Shown one piece after another: positions 53,243-61,889 of a DNA stretch of 64,000 nt. Within the stretch, counting starts at the first letter, position 1. Each line of letters begins with the position of its first letter. The notes below the pieces were generated by a model that saw nothing but the letters and a program-made list of their open reading frames with translations, was not told where the DNA came from and searched no databases. Origin of the DNA: Stercoripulliclostridium_A sp963642145 (GTDB lineage: Bacteria > Bacillota > Clostridia > Christensenellales > DTU072); the NCBI GenBank assembly GCA_963642145.1, contig CAVIFU010000002.1:27285-91284 (forward strand). The letters are read 5' to 3'. The position numbers were made by a program, and so were the translations under genes.

Positions 53243-53639
53243 CGAATTGATGGCAATTGCACTCGAAGCGCGAAAAAAAGCGTATACGCCGTATTCTCAC
53301 TTCATGGTCGGCGCGGCGTTACTTGGCAAAAGCGGTAAAATTTATACAGGTTGCAATATTGAAAACGCGACGTACACCCCGACTGTTTGCGCCGAGCGCA
53401 CGGCATTTTTTAAGGCTGTAAGCGAAGGGGAACGCGATTTTGAGGCGTTGGCAATTGTCGGAGGAATTGAGAACGAAATAGCAGACTTCTGCGCGCCCTG
53501 CGGAGTATGTCGTCAGGTTATGGCGGAGTTTTGTACGCCTGAATTCAAACTTATTCTCGGAAACCCGAGGACTTACGGCGTTTATACATTGAATGAAGTA
53601 TTGCCGCTTGCTTTTACAAAATCAGACCTAAAAATGTAG
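53232..53639 (+). CDS. cdd: Cytidine deaminase
   Basis: Zinc enzyme deaminating cytidine and deoxycytidine to uridine forms, which Pdp can then split. The zinc ligands are in CAERTAFF (Cys plus catalytic Glu) and CAPCGVCRQ. The N-terminal AYTPYSHFMVGAAL and GCNIENATY form the base pocket. At 135 residues it is the short tetrameric type. It has GAAGGAGG upstream inside deoB and is the last gene of the operon. Confidence 0.97.
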   Translation: MDYDELMAIALEARKKAYTPYSHFMVGAALLGKSGKIYTGCNIENATYTPTVCAERTAFFKAVSEGERDFEALAIVGGIENEIADFCAPCGVCRQVMAEFCTPEFKLILGNPRTYGVYTLNEVLPLAFTKSDLKM

Positions 53640-53649
53640 CATAAGCAAC

Positions 53650-53677
53650 AAAAAAAGAGCCGTAGGCTCTTTTTTTA
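53650..53677. terminator. Bidirectional terminator after cdd
   Basis: Stem AGAGCC-GTA-GGCTCT extended by an A-tract on one side and a T-tract on the other, so it can end both the nucleoside operon and the convergent kinase gene. Confidence 0.92.
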
Positions 53678-53704
53678 TGCGATAGCAAGCGAACTTTATT
53701 TCTA

Positions 53705-54607
53705 TTATATACGCTTAACCGATCCGTACGGATAGAATTCTTGCATATATTTTTCGATGTCGGCGCGACCGGCTTTCAGTACCCCGACCGTCTCCATTTT
53801 TAACGAAACGGTTGCAGTAGCTACCAATAACGAATAGGGTATGTCGTTGTAAATTCTTTCAGTGAGATAGGCGGCAAACGTTGTATCGCCTCTGCCGGTG
53901 CGTCCGGAAAGATTACGCGCTTTGATAGGGCATGCGTAAATGTCGGTGCCGTCACAAACAATCACTTCAGTATTGTGAGTTATGATGACTTCGCGAGCGC
54001 CCCACTCAGAGAGACGGCGCGCAGCTTCATATCTATCTTTGTGCCCCGTAAGTATCTCCGCTTCCGCCGCGTCTGTTTTGAGAAAATCGATGTAGGGCAA
54101 CATTTCTTTTTTGTCAGACCAATCCTCAAAATACATCGTGCCGTCCGGCTCTCTTACGTTGCGCAAAAAGGATTGAATGTCGACGGCGACTTTGCCGCGC
54201 TTGGAGCAAGCCATCAAAGTTTCCTTATCGAAATCTCCGTTTATCAGCCCTGCGAAGTGGTATATTTCCGCATCGACGTCGGGAATATCGCTTACACGGA
54301 AGGGGTCGCCTTTTTGCGCGCAAACAGACAAACGGCGTTCGCGGTCTTCGGTATAATAAGTGTTTTCCATAAGGCAGGTGTGTTGCGATGGAACGGCAAC
54401 AATGTTGTCTTTTTCAAGCACGAATGCATTTAAGCGCGATTTATCGGCATCTGCAACTTTTGTTACGGCAAGCACGTTGTGACCGAGCGCTTTGGCGGCT
54501 GCCGAGGAATATAATACGGCACCGCCTTCGAGAATGTCGACGTTGCCCAAAAAGTCTGTGTTTTTGTCTATGGTCATGTGACCGATAATAACGGAATCGT
54601 ATTTCAT
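53705..54607 (-). CDS. PfkB-family sugar/nucleoside kinase
   Basis: At 300 residues, it shows a ribokinase-like fold with GHMTIDKNTDF near the start, an EGGAVLYSSAAAKALGH substrate-binding stretch and a C-terminal SGRTGRGDTTFAAYL anion hole with the catalytic Asp. The usual GAGD is GRGD here, a substitution found in a subset of the family. The substrate is unknown. It lies 3 bases after the MBL gene in an apparent two-gene operon that converges on the nucleoside operon, so a nucleoside-linked substrate is possible but not shown. Confidence 0.85.
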   Translation of the reverse strand: MKYDSVIIGHMTIDKNTDFLGNVDILEGGAVLYSSAAAKALGHNVLAVTKVADADKSRLNAFVLEKDNIVAVPSQHTCLMENTYYTEDRERRLSVCAQKGDPFRVSDIPDVDAEIYHFAGLINGDFDKETLMACSKRGKVAVDIQSFLRNVREPDGTMYFEDWSDKKEMLPYIDFLKTDAAEAEILTGHKDRYEAARRLSEWGAREVIITHNTEVIVCDGTDIYACPIKARNLSGRTGRGDTTFAAYLTERIYNDIPYSLLVATATVSLKMETVGVLKAGRADIEKYMQEFYPYGSVKRI

Positions 54608-54610
54608 AAG

Positions 54611-55300
54611 TTATAGAATATAAGTTTTGAGTTCTTCAACTACGGTTATTTCAGGAAAATCTTTGAACAAATCGGACGGATCCGAACCGGGAGAAAGGTG
54701 CGTGGACAATAGTTTAACGCCGGTTTTCTGTTGGATGTAGACGGCTTTGTCACAAGTCATGTGCGGTCCGTTGAAGCCGAGAGGTTTGCTGCAATCGGCA
54801 AGAAGGTAATCCGCACCTTTTGACGCAACAAGAATGTTATCCGTATACATTGTGTCTCCTGTGCAGACAAGCGTTTTTTCTCCCTTGATGCGTACTGCGT
54901 AGTCGGGGGCGGTATGTTCCATTTTGTAGAAAGACAGTTCGAAGTTGCCTACGGTTACATGCGAATTTTCATCTATGTACGTTACGTCGAACAAGGGATG
55001 CGTCAGGAGGACTTTACACCAATCGGTATCATCCGTATGGGCAAATACTTTGACTTTGAGATTAAGATCTTCCAAAAGATATCTAAACGCCAAAAGGTCA
55101 GAAGTGTGGTCGTAGTGCAGGTGAGTTAGGTATATCGCCGAAATTTTGTGGATATCCAACGTAGCAAGTAGTCTTGCAAGCACTCCGGGACCGAAGTCGA
55201 CAATTAAATTCGTATCGCTCTGATTTACTATATATCCGCTGCATGCGGTATTGCCGGCTTGCGGATACGGTCCGTATTTGCCGAGCACGGTTAATTGCAT
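54611..55300 (-). CDS. MBL-fold hydrolase, RNase Z-like
   Basis: At 229 residues, it has a metallo-beta-lactamase fold with the zinc motif LTHLHYDHTSD, MEHTAPDYAVRI and CTGDTMYTDN. The motif pattern resembles small RNase Z or phosphodiesterase-like proteins, but it lacks an obvious flexible arm for tRNA, so I do not call it RNase Z. The frame is open 29 codons upstream, but ACGGAGG is correctly placed for the ATG at 55298-55300. Heads an operon with the PfkB kinase. Confidence 0.85.
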   Translation of the reverse strand: MQLTVLGKYGPYPQAGNTACSGYIVNQSDTNLIVDFGPGVLARLLATLDIHKISAIYLTHLHYDHTSDLLAFRYLLEDLNLKVKVFAHTDDTDWCKVLLTHPLFDVTYIDENSHVTVGNFELSFYKMEHTAPDYAVRIKGEKTLVCTGDTMYTDNILVASKGADYLLADCSKPLGFNGPHMTCDKAVYIQQKTGVKLLSTHLSPGSDPSDLFKDFPEITVVEELKTYIL

Positions 55301-55359
55301 GGTTACCTCCGTATTGTTAAGTATTGGGTTCCCCAAATGTCGATTCGGGCAACCTAAAG

Positions 55360-55388
55360 TTATATTATCGTAAAATTGCAGGGGCAAA
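55360..55388 (-). promoter_or_regulatory. Promoter of the MBL-PfkB operon
   Basis: On the minus strand, -35 TTGCCC, a 17-base spacer and -10 TATAAC, giving a leader of about 55 bases. Confidence 0.6.
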
Positions 55389-55496
55389 TGCCGATTGATT
55401 TTACGTTAATTCCACTATATTATATAACGATTCTCTAAATTTTGCAATACGTCGCTTGAAAAATGCGTTATATTATTATGCGCGCGTAATTTAGTA

Positions 55497-55525
55497 TTGA
55501 CTTTTGGTTTGAATGATGGTATATT
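55497..55525 (+). promoter_or_regulatory. Sigma-A promoter of the lipoprotein unit
   Basis: -35 TTGACT, a 17-base spacer and -10 TATATT, 28 bases before the lipoprotein ATG. Between this and the divergent MBL promoter the DNA is AT-rich with no other recognisable element. Confidence 0.75.
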
Positions 55526-55553
55526 TGATGTATAAAATCGGTAGGGTAGATGA

Positions 55554-58500
55554 ATGCGCAAATTTATATCCGCAATTTTTATATTTGTTTTGACGGTTTG
55601 CGTCGCAGTAACGCTTGTGGCGTGTTCTCAAAACAACACAGATGAAACAGACGGCTCTCTCAAATTGTACGGAGATACGGAGGTCTTCGAGTTCTATGTC
55701 GGACAGATAAACTGGGCTCAGATTAAGCTTGTCGCGCGCGACAAGGCAACGGGCGCGGAGTCTGTTGTCGACGTGCAGGAAAGCATGATCTCAGAAGATG
55801 ATTTACTAAGAGTTTCTTATCCCGGAACATATACGGTCACGATTGTTTATCAAGGTTCAAGCGTAAAGGTTACGCTTTGTATCAAAGAAGAAGTGGTCGT
55901 TACCGAGTACAAAATCATCTTTAATGCAGGCGAAGGTACCTTTAATACAGACGGTACGCAAACGGAAGGGTCTAATGTCAAGACGATTTATTGCTCGGAG
56001 CTTTCGGCGATACCTACACCGGAAAGACCCGGCTATGAATTTGCCGGTTGGTATGAGAATCAAAATTATACCGGCACAAAAATCATTGCTCCGTATACGC
56101 CTAAACGTAACGTGACGTTCTATGCCAAGTGGTCGGATAAGCGCAAATATAATGTGTCGTATTCTTATTATTTGGACACCGAGAAACGCGGCAATCTACC
56201 GGGGCTCAGCGACGTTGAGCACGGTACGGAAATAGAGTTGATTACACCGGAAGACAGGGTCGGTTATGACTTTGCCTACTATGAAGTTTATAATGCGGAC
56301 GAAGCCTATGATCCCGAAACAAGCGAAAAGGTTTATTTGAGTGACGGAGTCGCCAAGTATGTGGTTACGTCGGCAATTGATGTTAAGTTGAGGTATAGTA
56401 GCAAATTTTTGACGCTGACTTTTGTCGCGGAAGGATGGAAAAACGGAGATATAATAGGCGGCGTCGAAATTGTAAACAACACGTATGTGGCAAAGGTTAA
56501 GTATGGTACAACTATAGCAATGGATGAGTTGCCTGTGCCGACAATACCTGCAATAGAGGGACGTACCGCCGAATGGATTGACGATTCGACGGGGAAAGCT
56601 CCGGTCTTTGGTGAATTGACAAAAGATCTCAGTGTAACTGCACAGTATACCAAGCTGCAGTACAAGATGTATTTTTACACCGACAGCAGTTTTGAAGATG
56701 CGTCTTTAATTACCAATGCAACGAGAACCGCGTCTTACGGAGAAAGCGTTGCGTCCGTACCGGAAGTGCCTGCGAAAAACGGGTATGATGGCGAGTGGAA
56801 GGTAATAAACGTCGGTCAAAAGTATGATAAGTCGGTAGCTGCGAATGAACCGGTGACTATACCGCTAATCACTTTGCTCATGACGGAAGACATAAAAGTC
56901 TTTGCCGAGTACTTCCCCAAAACATACAACATCAATTTTGTGTTCCGCATGCAGGGAATGACGGAAGATATCCAAAAAACAATATCTTGTAAGTATGATG
57001 ACTACGTGCAAGCGTCGGATGTGCCGGATTTGACGCAGAGTTACGAGTATAACGGTGTTACTTACGAAGGGTATCCGAAGAGATACTATACGCTGCATTG
57101 GTACACAAACAATGCACGCAACACCGAAGTTGTATTCCCGACAAAGGTTACGGGTGAAAGCAGTTATTTCTTCAGTGCGGAAGTTAATCCCTACAAGGTA
57201 GATTTTCGTATGCGTGACAATGTCGGCGAAACCAACATACCGCAGGAAACACGTTATGTAACACCGGGAGATAAGGTTGTGCCGCCGGAATGGGAATTGG
57301 AAGCATATACAATTATCGGGTGGAGTTTCAAAGTATATGATGAGTCAACCCAAAAATACAAAGATAATGATTATCTTCTCGCGAACAATCCCGAGGGATT
57401 GCCTGTCTCGGATTTCCATGAGTACAGCGAAGTTACCACGGAAGATAGGGCGTTCTACCCCATATTGGAACCTAAGAGCTATATAATTACCTTCTATAAC
57501 ATAGACATAGGGACGGGTAAAATCAAGGAAATCGTTTCAAGACGTCGGGAACACGGCAAGATAATCGGTGATGTATTGGTGTCCGAAAGTGAGCTTACCA
57601 CAGAGGTGTTCGGAAGCGACAAACCAGATAATTATGTATTTGACGGATGGTATACAGATCCGGAATTCACGTCGTTACCCGTAACAAGCAATTATGTCGT
57701 TACCGGCGGACTCTCTTTGTATGCGAAGTGGTCCGATTCGCTTAAAGGTACGGACGGGCTTGTGTATACGGAGTACACGCTTGACGATGTAACGTCGTAT
57801 GCTGTCAGCGGTTTTGTACCTAAAAATGCCGAATATTCTTATATAACGTTGCGCATTCCTGCACAATACAACGATAAGCCTGTATCTGCGATACTCGATA
57901 GCGCGTTTGACGGATTCGACAAAGTAATATACATAACGGAAATTATTATCGGAGAAAACGTTGAATCTATAGGCAATAACGCGTTTAATGCGTGCAGTTT
58001 TGTGGAAAAGATTACTCTTGACCAAAATACGCATTTTACCGTGTCGGAGGGCATACTGTATTCGGAAGACATGAAAACCCTTATATGGGCTCCTGCTAAG
58101 GTCGTAAACGTGACAGAATACGAAGTGCCGAAAGAGACAACGCGCATAAACGGCGGTGCGTTTGCAAACGTGAAGAACATCAAAAAGATATCGTTTAAAG
58201 AAAGCTCGGAGCTTAAAGAAATAGGTTCTTATGCCTTTGACGGCTGTACCGCACTTACGGAATTAACACTGCCGAGCGGAATAGAATCCATCGGGGATTA
58301 CGCATTCCGCGGATGCGTTTCTTTGACGAAACTCGATGCTAAAAATGCAGATAGCTTATACAAAGTCGGATACGGAACGTTCTCGGATTGCGAAAGCATA
58401 CTTAGTCAAAACGGCAATTGTCTGACATTAGCCAATGTTTTGGTAAAGTACGTCGGCAACCAAACAGAGTTTACCTTGGATGATTCGATCAAAGGTATAG

Positions 58501-58802
58501 CGGCAGGCGCGTTCGACAGAAATGCGTATGATGAGGAATATGCCGTGTTTGAGCTCGTAAAGTTTACGGCAGGAGAGAAGTCGTCGCTTAGCTATATAGG
58601 CAAGAAAGCGTTTGGCGGTTGTGCGTTGCTCACGGAGATCAACCTTTTGGGCAATACTAAGGTTGAAGCGGAAGACTCCTCGTTTGACGGAATTACCGCA
58701 TCTTGTGAGCTGCACGTAAACTCATCACGGGTTAGTGAATACAAACAGGATACCGCATACGCATCCTTTATAGACGATAACGGCAATTCGCTGATCAGTT
58801 AG
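55554..58802 (+). CDS. Surface lipoprotein with InlB-type B-repeats and BspA leucine-rich repeats
   Basis: At 1082 residues, the N-terminus has a basic start, a hydrophobic helix and the lipobox LVAC (Cys24), so it is a predicted lipoprotein. Residues about 35-115 look like a small bacterial Ig-like domain. From about 115 to 730 there are repeats of the Listeria-Bacteroides/InlB B-repeat kind; the clearest are FAGWYENQNY...FYAKWSD and FDGWYTDPEF...LYAKWSD, with several divergent copies between. The C-terminal 330 residues are BspA-type LRR_5 repeats (IGNNAFNAC, IGSYAFDGC, IGDYAFRGC, IGKKAFGGC). Such proteins mediate adhesion or substrate binding. First gene of a three-gene unit. Confidence 0.9.
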   Translation: MRKFISAIFIFVLTVCVAVTLVACSQNNTDETDGSLKLYGDTEVFEFYVGQINWAQIKLVARDKATGAESVVDVQESMISEDDLLRVSYPGTYTVTIVYQGSSVKVTLCIKEEVVVTEYKIIFNAGEGTFNTDGTQTEGSNVKTIYCSELSAIPTPERPGYEFAGWYENQNYTGTKIIAPYTPKRNVTFYAKWSDKRKYNVSYSYYLDTEKRGNLPGLSDVEHGTEIELITPEDRVGYDFAYYEVYNADEAYDPETSEKVYLSDGVAKYVVTSAIDVKLRYSSKFLTLTFVAEGWKNGDIIGGVEIVNNTYVAKVKYGTTIAMDELPVPTIPAIEGRTAEWIDDSTGKAPVFGELTKDLSVTAQYTKLQYKMYFYTDSSFEDASLITNATRTASYGESVASVPEVPAKNGYDGEWKVINVGQKYDKSVAANEPVTIPLITLLMTEDIKVFAEYFPKTYNINFVFRMQGMTEDIQKTISCKYDDYVQASDVPDLTQSYEYNGVTYEGYPKRYYTLHWYTNNARNTEVVFPTKVTGESSYFFSAEVNPYKVDFRMRDNVGETNIPQETRYVTPGDKVVPPEWELEAYTIIGWSFKVYDESTQKYKDNDYLLANNPEGLPVSDFHEYSEVTTEDRAFYPILEPKSYIITFYNIDIGTGKIKEIVSRRREHGKIIGDVLVSESELTTEVFGSDKPDNYVFDGWYTDPEFTSLPVTSNYVVTGGLSLYAKWSDSLKGTDGLVYTEYTLDDVTSYAVSGFVPKNAEYSYITLRIPAQYNDKPVSAILDSAFDGFDKVIYITEIIIGENVESIGNNAFNACSFVEKITLDQNTHFTVSEGILYSEDMKTLIWAPAKVVNVTEYEVPKETTRINGGAFANVKNIKKISFKESSELKEIGSYAFDGCTALTELTLPSGIESIGDYAFRGCVSLTKLDAKNADSLYKVGYGTFSDCESILSQNGNCLTLANVLVKYVGNQTEFTLDDSIKGIAAGAFDRNAYDEEYAVFELVKFTAGEKSSLSYIGKKAFGGCALLTEINLLGNTKVEAEDSSFDGITASCELHVNSSRVSEYKQDTAYASFIDDNGNSLIS

Positions 58803-58808
58803 TAGACA

Positions 58809-61800
58809 ATGGGCAAAATAAGAAAAAACGTCAACGATTTGTTGAAAGACAGAATCGTTGTACCAAACTTTTCAGATTTTCCGTTGCATAAGCGCATCTT
58901 GCTGTTTGGCAGATTTTCCGTAGAGCAGTTGGCTTGCGTAAAGGAGCAATTGAATCTTTTTGCCGATCTTGACGAACTTGTTAAGTTACAGCAGGCGTTT
59001 AACGCAATGCCGAAAGCACCTACGGTATTCGAGCTCAAACTGATTGACGCATACGCCAAATCCGAACGTGGGTACGCGTTGAGAGCCATATCGGGAATAG
59101 ACATAAAATCTCAAAATCCGTACATACGTCGGACTCTTGAGATGTACAACGAATTGCGCACACGACATGGCGTGCCGACGGAGGTCCCTCGTACTTTTGC
59201 CGATTACGCAGAAGCCGGTCCGCTATTTGCGTTGGAAAACGGTGCCGATACGGTCGTAAAAACGTCTAACGGCATAGTGGCTGAGTTTAATTGTTATAAA
59301 AACAGCGCTAAATCAAAATACTATTTGAGGTTTTTGAGCTATTTCAATAACGATATAAACATCGATGACTTAAAGAGCAATTTGGGGAACATATACGCTT
59401 ACGGATATAAACCGATAGCCCTTATACACGACGAATTTGACGGCGCAACGCCGCAAAAAAGGATGATTTCGGCATACGCAGCGGATCTATTGAATGTGTC
59501 CGCATTTGAGTCTACCGAAAAGTGTCCCGCAATATTTACAGAACCAATCTCCAAAGTAAATCTGTTAAGTTATTCCGAACGTGCGGAGCTGTCGGGCGCG
59601 GAGATTACGGGTAGAGAAGCGATATTACTTGTCGATATTCGCGAGCAGGTGAATAAAATATCGAGTAAAACAGATAGAAGTTTTTTGTATTGCGACGGAG
59701 TCTCCGACGTTATTCCGACAGATGAAGGCATAATCAACGGCTTAATTAAATTGGGATTCGGCTTCGAAATAGATATTCAATCTATTCCGATTGAAGACGC
59801 GACAAAAGAGGAGGCGTTGCTGACTCCGAATTCAGGTTACGCCGTAATAGTTTGCAAACGTTCAAACTTGTCCAAGGTAATGAGCCATTTATCCGCTTGC
59901 GGTTGTAAAAGTGTAAATGTAGGCAGGTTGACAAAGAAGGGCTACATGTCTTTGGTTAACGAAAGCAGTGAGTTGATGCGTTTGGATATGAATATCGTGC
60001 GCAATAAACGGTACGATAAACGTTTTTGCATAGTAGATGACGTATGTGACGCAACTGCCGAAAAGGAATTCAATGATCCGATAGAAAAGATACGCGCAGG
60101 AATAGACAGAGGTTTCCTAAAATCGGATTATGCGTTGGATCCGGTTAACGGCGCAAACACACTGTATCCGCGTTTATTGGGCAAAAAACGCTTGACAACG
60201 ATGCAGTCCGTTACGATATTACCGGAGTATAACAAGTACGATAACGTTGTCAATTTGATTGCATCCGGCACGGACGGAATGAAGGGCGACGCTTTTACTT
60301 CATCCGCGCGTTCGGCGTTGACTGCGATATTGAAGTTGGTTGTCTCGGGAGTGCCACTGAATAAAATCGCGTTAGGCACAGATTTCTTTTATGACCCCGA
60401 ATACGATAACGAAACTTCCGGGCTAATGCTGTCCGGACTGCTTGGATGCGCACATATTCAACGTGAAATGGCGGTAGGCAGCGTCGGCACACGTTTCTAT
60501 TCAGTCAAGATGTCGGTACCTGAAATTTTCCCGGCATGTACGGCAGTAGGTATGACTACGCAAGACAAAGTTGTAACGCCGTTATTCGATATAGGAGATA
60601 AGGTTTACAAAGTAACGATACCGGTAGACGAATACGGTATGCCGAATTCCAAAACGTGCCTGAAACTTTGCGGCGTTCTGAATATAAACATAAACATAGG
60701 CAATATTACCGCAGGATGTGTCATAGAGCACAATGAATCCGATTCCATAGTTCGAGGAACCGTCGGAAACGGGTATGGGTTTAGATTTGCAAGAGGAATT
60801 AAGGGTGACATAAATTCCGGGAAAGGAGATATACTCCTTGCGCTAAAAGATCCTGAGGATTTCGGCGCGTTCGATTGTGAGTATCTCGGAGTTGTTGACG
60901 ATAGCGGATATATTGCTTGCGACGAGAACAAAATATCCCAAAACGATATAGAATGTGCCGTTACGCGATTCCCGTACGCCGATGAGGATCACGTCGAGGT
61001 GTCAACGTACGAAGGTAAGGTCGCAAATACCAACAACTATGCATACAAAGTTCGTCCCAACGCTTTGATATTGCACATGGATTTTGCTTCCGAAAAGGCA
61101 ATTCATACGGAAACCGCACTTATGGGCTTCGATGTTACGTCTTTATACGTCGGAAAAGACGCCGAGTATGATAAAATCGCTCCGAGACGAATACGAGAAC
61201 TGATAGAAAGGACGGACTTTTTGATATTGGCGGGCAGATCCGACTATACGAATAAGTACGGAATGTACGAGTTGCTCAGGAACCCTTCCGTTTTGGACGC
61301 GTTGAACGAATCGTTATTTAAGAAAGGAGCGCTCGTTTTGGGAACAGGAGAGGGCGCGAAAGCCTTGTTTAAGCTCGGGTTTCTCACAAAAGGCAATGCC
61401 GAGCACGGGCAATCGTACGGTATACGCATCGCATCGTCGGCTATCGGGGAGCTTACTTCGAGAGTCCCTTACGTCAGGGTTGATAGAAACATATCCGCGT
61501 TGCTACGCTATGCAGATTTATCCGCGATTTATCCGGTAGGTTGCGGCGGCGCCGATATGCGTATAGACATCGATGGCGACGTAATGGACAAATTGGTAAA
61601 TGAGGGCAGGGCTTGCGCAAGATTCGTAAACTCGAAAGGGCAGCCGACGGAAGCGTATCCTTGCAATCCGGAAGGCTCTTCTTGCGGCGTAACCGCGTTA
61701 TGCTCGCCGAACGGCAATGTTTTGGGCATATTCGCGCTGCCTGAAAAGACTTGCACGCTTATAAATTCACCGTCATTGATGAGGGATATTCTCAGATCGG

Positions 61801-61832
61801 CGCTTATGCATTTTGCGCCTACCGAGTTCTAA
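58809..61832 (+). CDS. Degenerate PurL/PurQ-fusion homologue, probable pseudo-FGARAT
   Basis: The 1007-residue chain follows, segment by segment, the clostridial FGAM synthase with PurL and PurQ domains fused. Supporting stretches are APTVFELKLIDAYAKSERGY (about 68-88), LGFGFEIDIQSIP, a TPNSGYAVIVCKRSN-like AIRS C-domain, and a C-terminal class I amidotransferase fold ending GNVLGIFALPEKT. The signatures expected for catalysis are missing: the DHCRHTTF-like motif reads KSERGYALRA, the FKNETHNHP-like site is gone, and the glutaminase Cys is Gly847 in GTGEGAKALF. The C-terminal His is Leu. It is shorter than the usual 1200-1250 residues. The frame is fully open. There is no clear Shine-Dalgarno and the start is 6 bases after the lipoprotein stop. 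Confidence 0.7.
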   Translation: MGKIRKNVNDLLKDRIVVPNFSDFPLHKRILLFGRFSVEQLACVKEQLNLFADLDELVKLQQAFNAMPKAPTVFELKLIDAYAKSERGYALRAISGIDIKSQNPYIRRTLEMYNELRTRHGVPTEVPRTFADYAEAGPLFALENGADTVVKTSNGIVAEFNCYKNSAKSKYYLRFLSYFNNDINIDDLKSNLGNIYAYGYKPIALIHDEFDGATPQKRMISAYAADLLNVSAFESTEKCPAIFTEPISKVNLLSYSERAELSGAEITGREAILLVDIREQVNKISSKTDRSFLYCDGVSDVIPTDEGIINGLIKLGFGFEIDIQSIPIEDATKEEALLTPNSGYAVIVCKRSNLSKVMSHLSACGCKSVNVGRLTKKGYMSLVNESSELMRLDMNIVRNKRYDKRFCIVDDVCDATAEKEFNDPIEKIRAGIDRGFLKSDYALDPVNGANTLYPRLLGKKRLTTMQSVTILPEYNKYDNVVNLIASGTDGMKGDAFTSSARSALTAILKLVVSGVPLNKIALGTDFFYDPEYDNETSGLMLSGLLGCAHIQREMAVGSVGTRFYSVKMSVPEIFPACTAVGMTTQDKVVTPLFDIGDKVYKVTIPVDEYGMPNSKTCLKLCGVLNININIGNITAGCVIEHNESDSIVRGTVGNGYGFRFARGIKGDINSGKGDILLALKDPEDFGAFDCEYLGVVDDSGYIACDENKISQNDIECAVTRFPYADEDHVEVSTYEGKVANTNNYAYKVRPNALILHMDFASEKAIHTETALMGFDVTSLYVGKDAEYDKIAPRRIRELIERTDFLILAGRSDYTNKYGMYELLRNPSVLDALNESLFKKGALVLGTGEGAKALFKLGFLTKGNAEHGQSYGIRIASSAIGELTSRVPYVRVDRNISALLRYADLSAIYPVGCGGADMRIDIDGDVMDKLVNEGRACARFVNSKGQPTEAYPCNPEGSSCGVTALCSPNGNVLGIFALPEKTCTLINSPSLMRDILRSALMHFAPTEF

Positions 61833-61889
61833 AAACGTCGTCAAACGAGAAAATTCATTGATTGCAAAAAACAGAATAAAGGAGTAAAT

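Noticed and set aside
55554..58802. Sortase-anchored surface protein
   Set aside because: There is no LPxTG-type tail or C-terminal membrane helix; the N-terminal lipobox explains anchoring instead.
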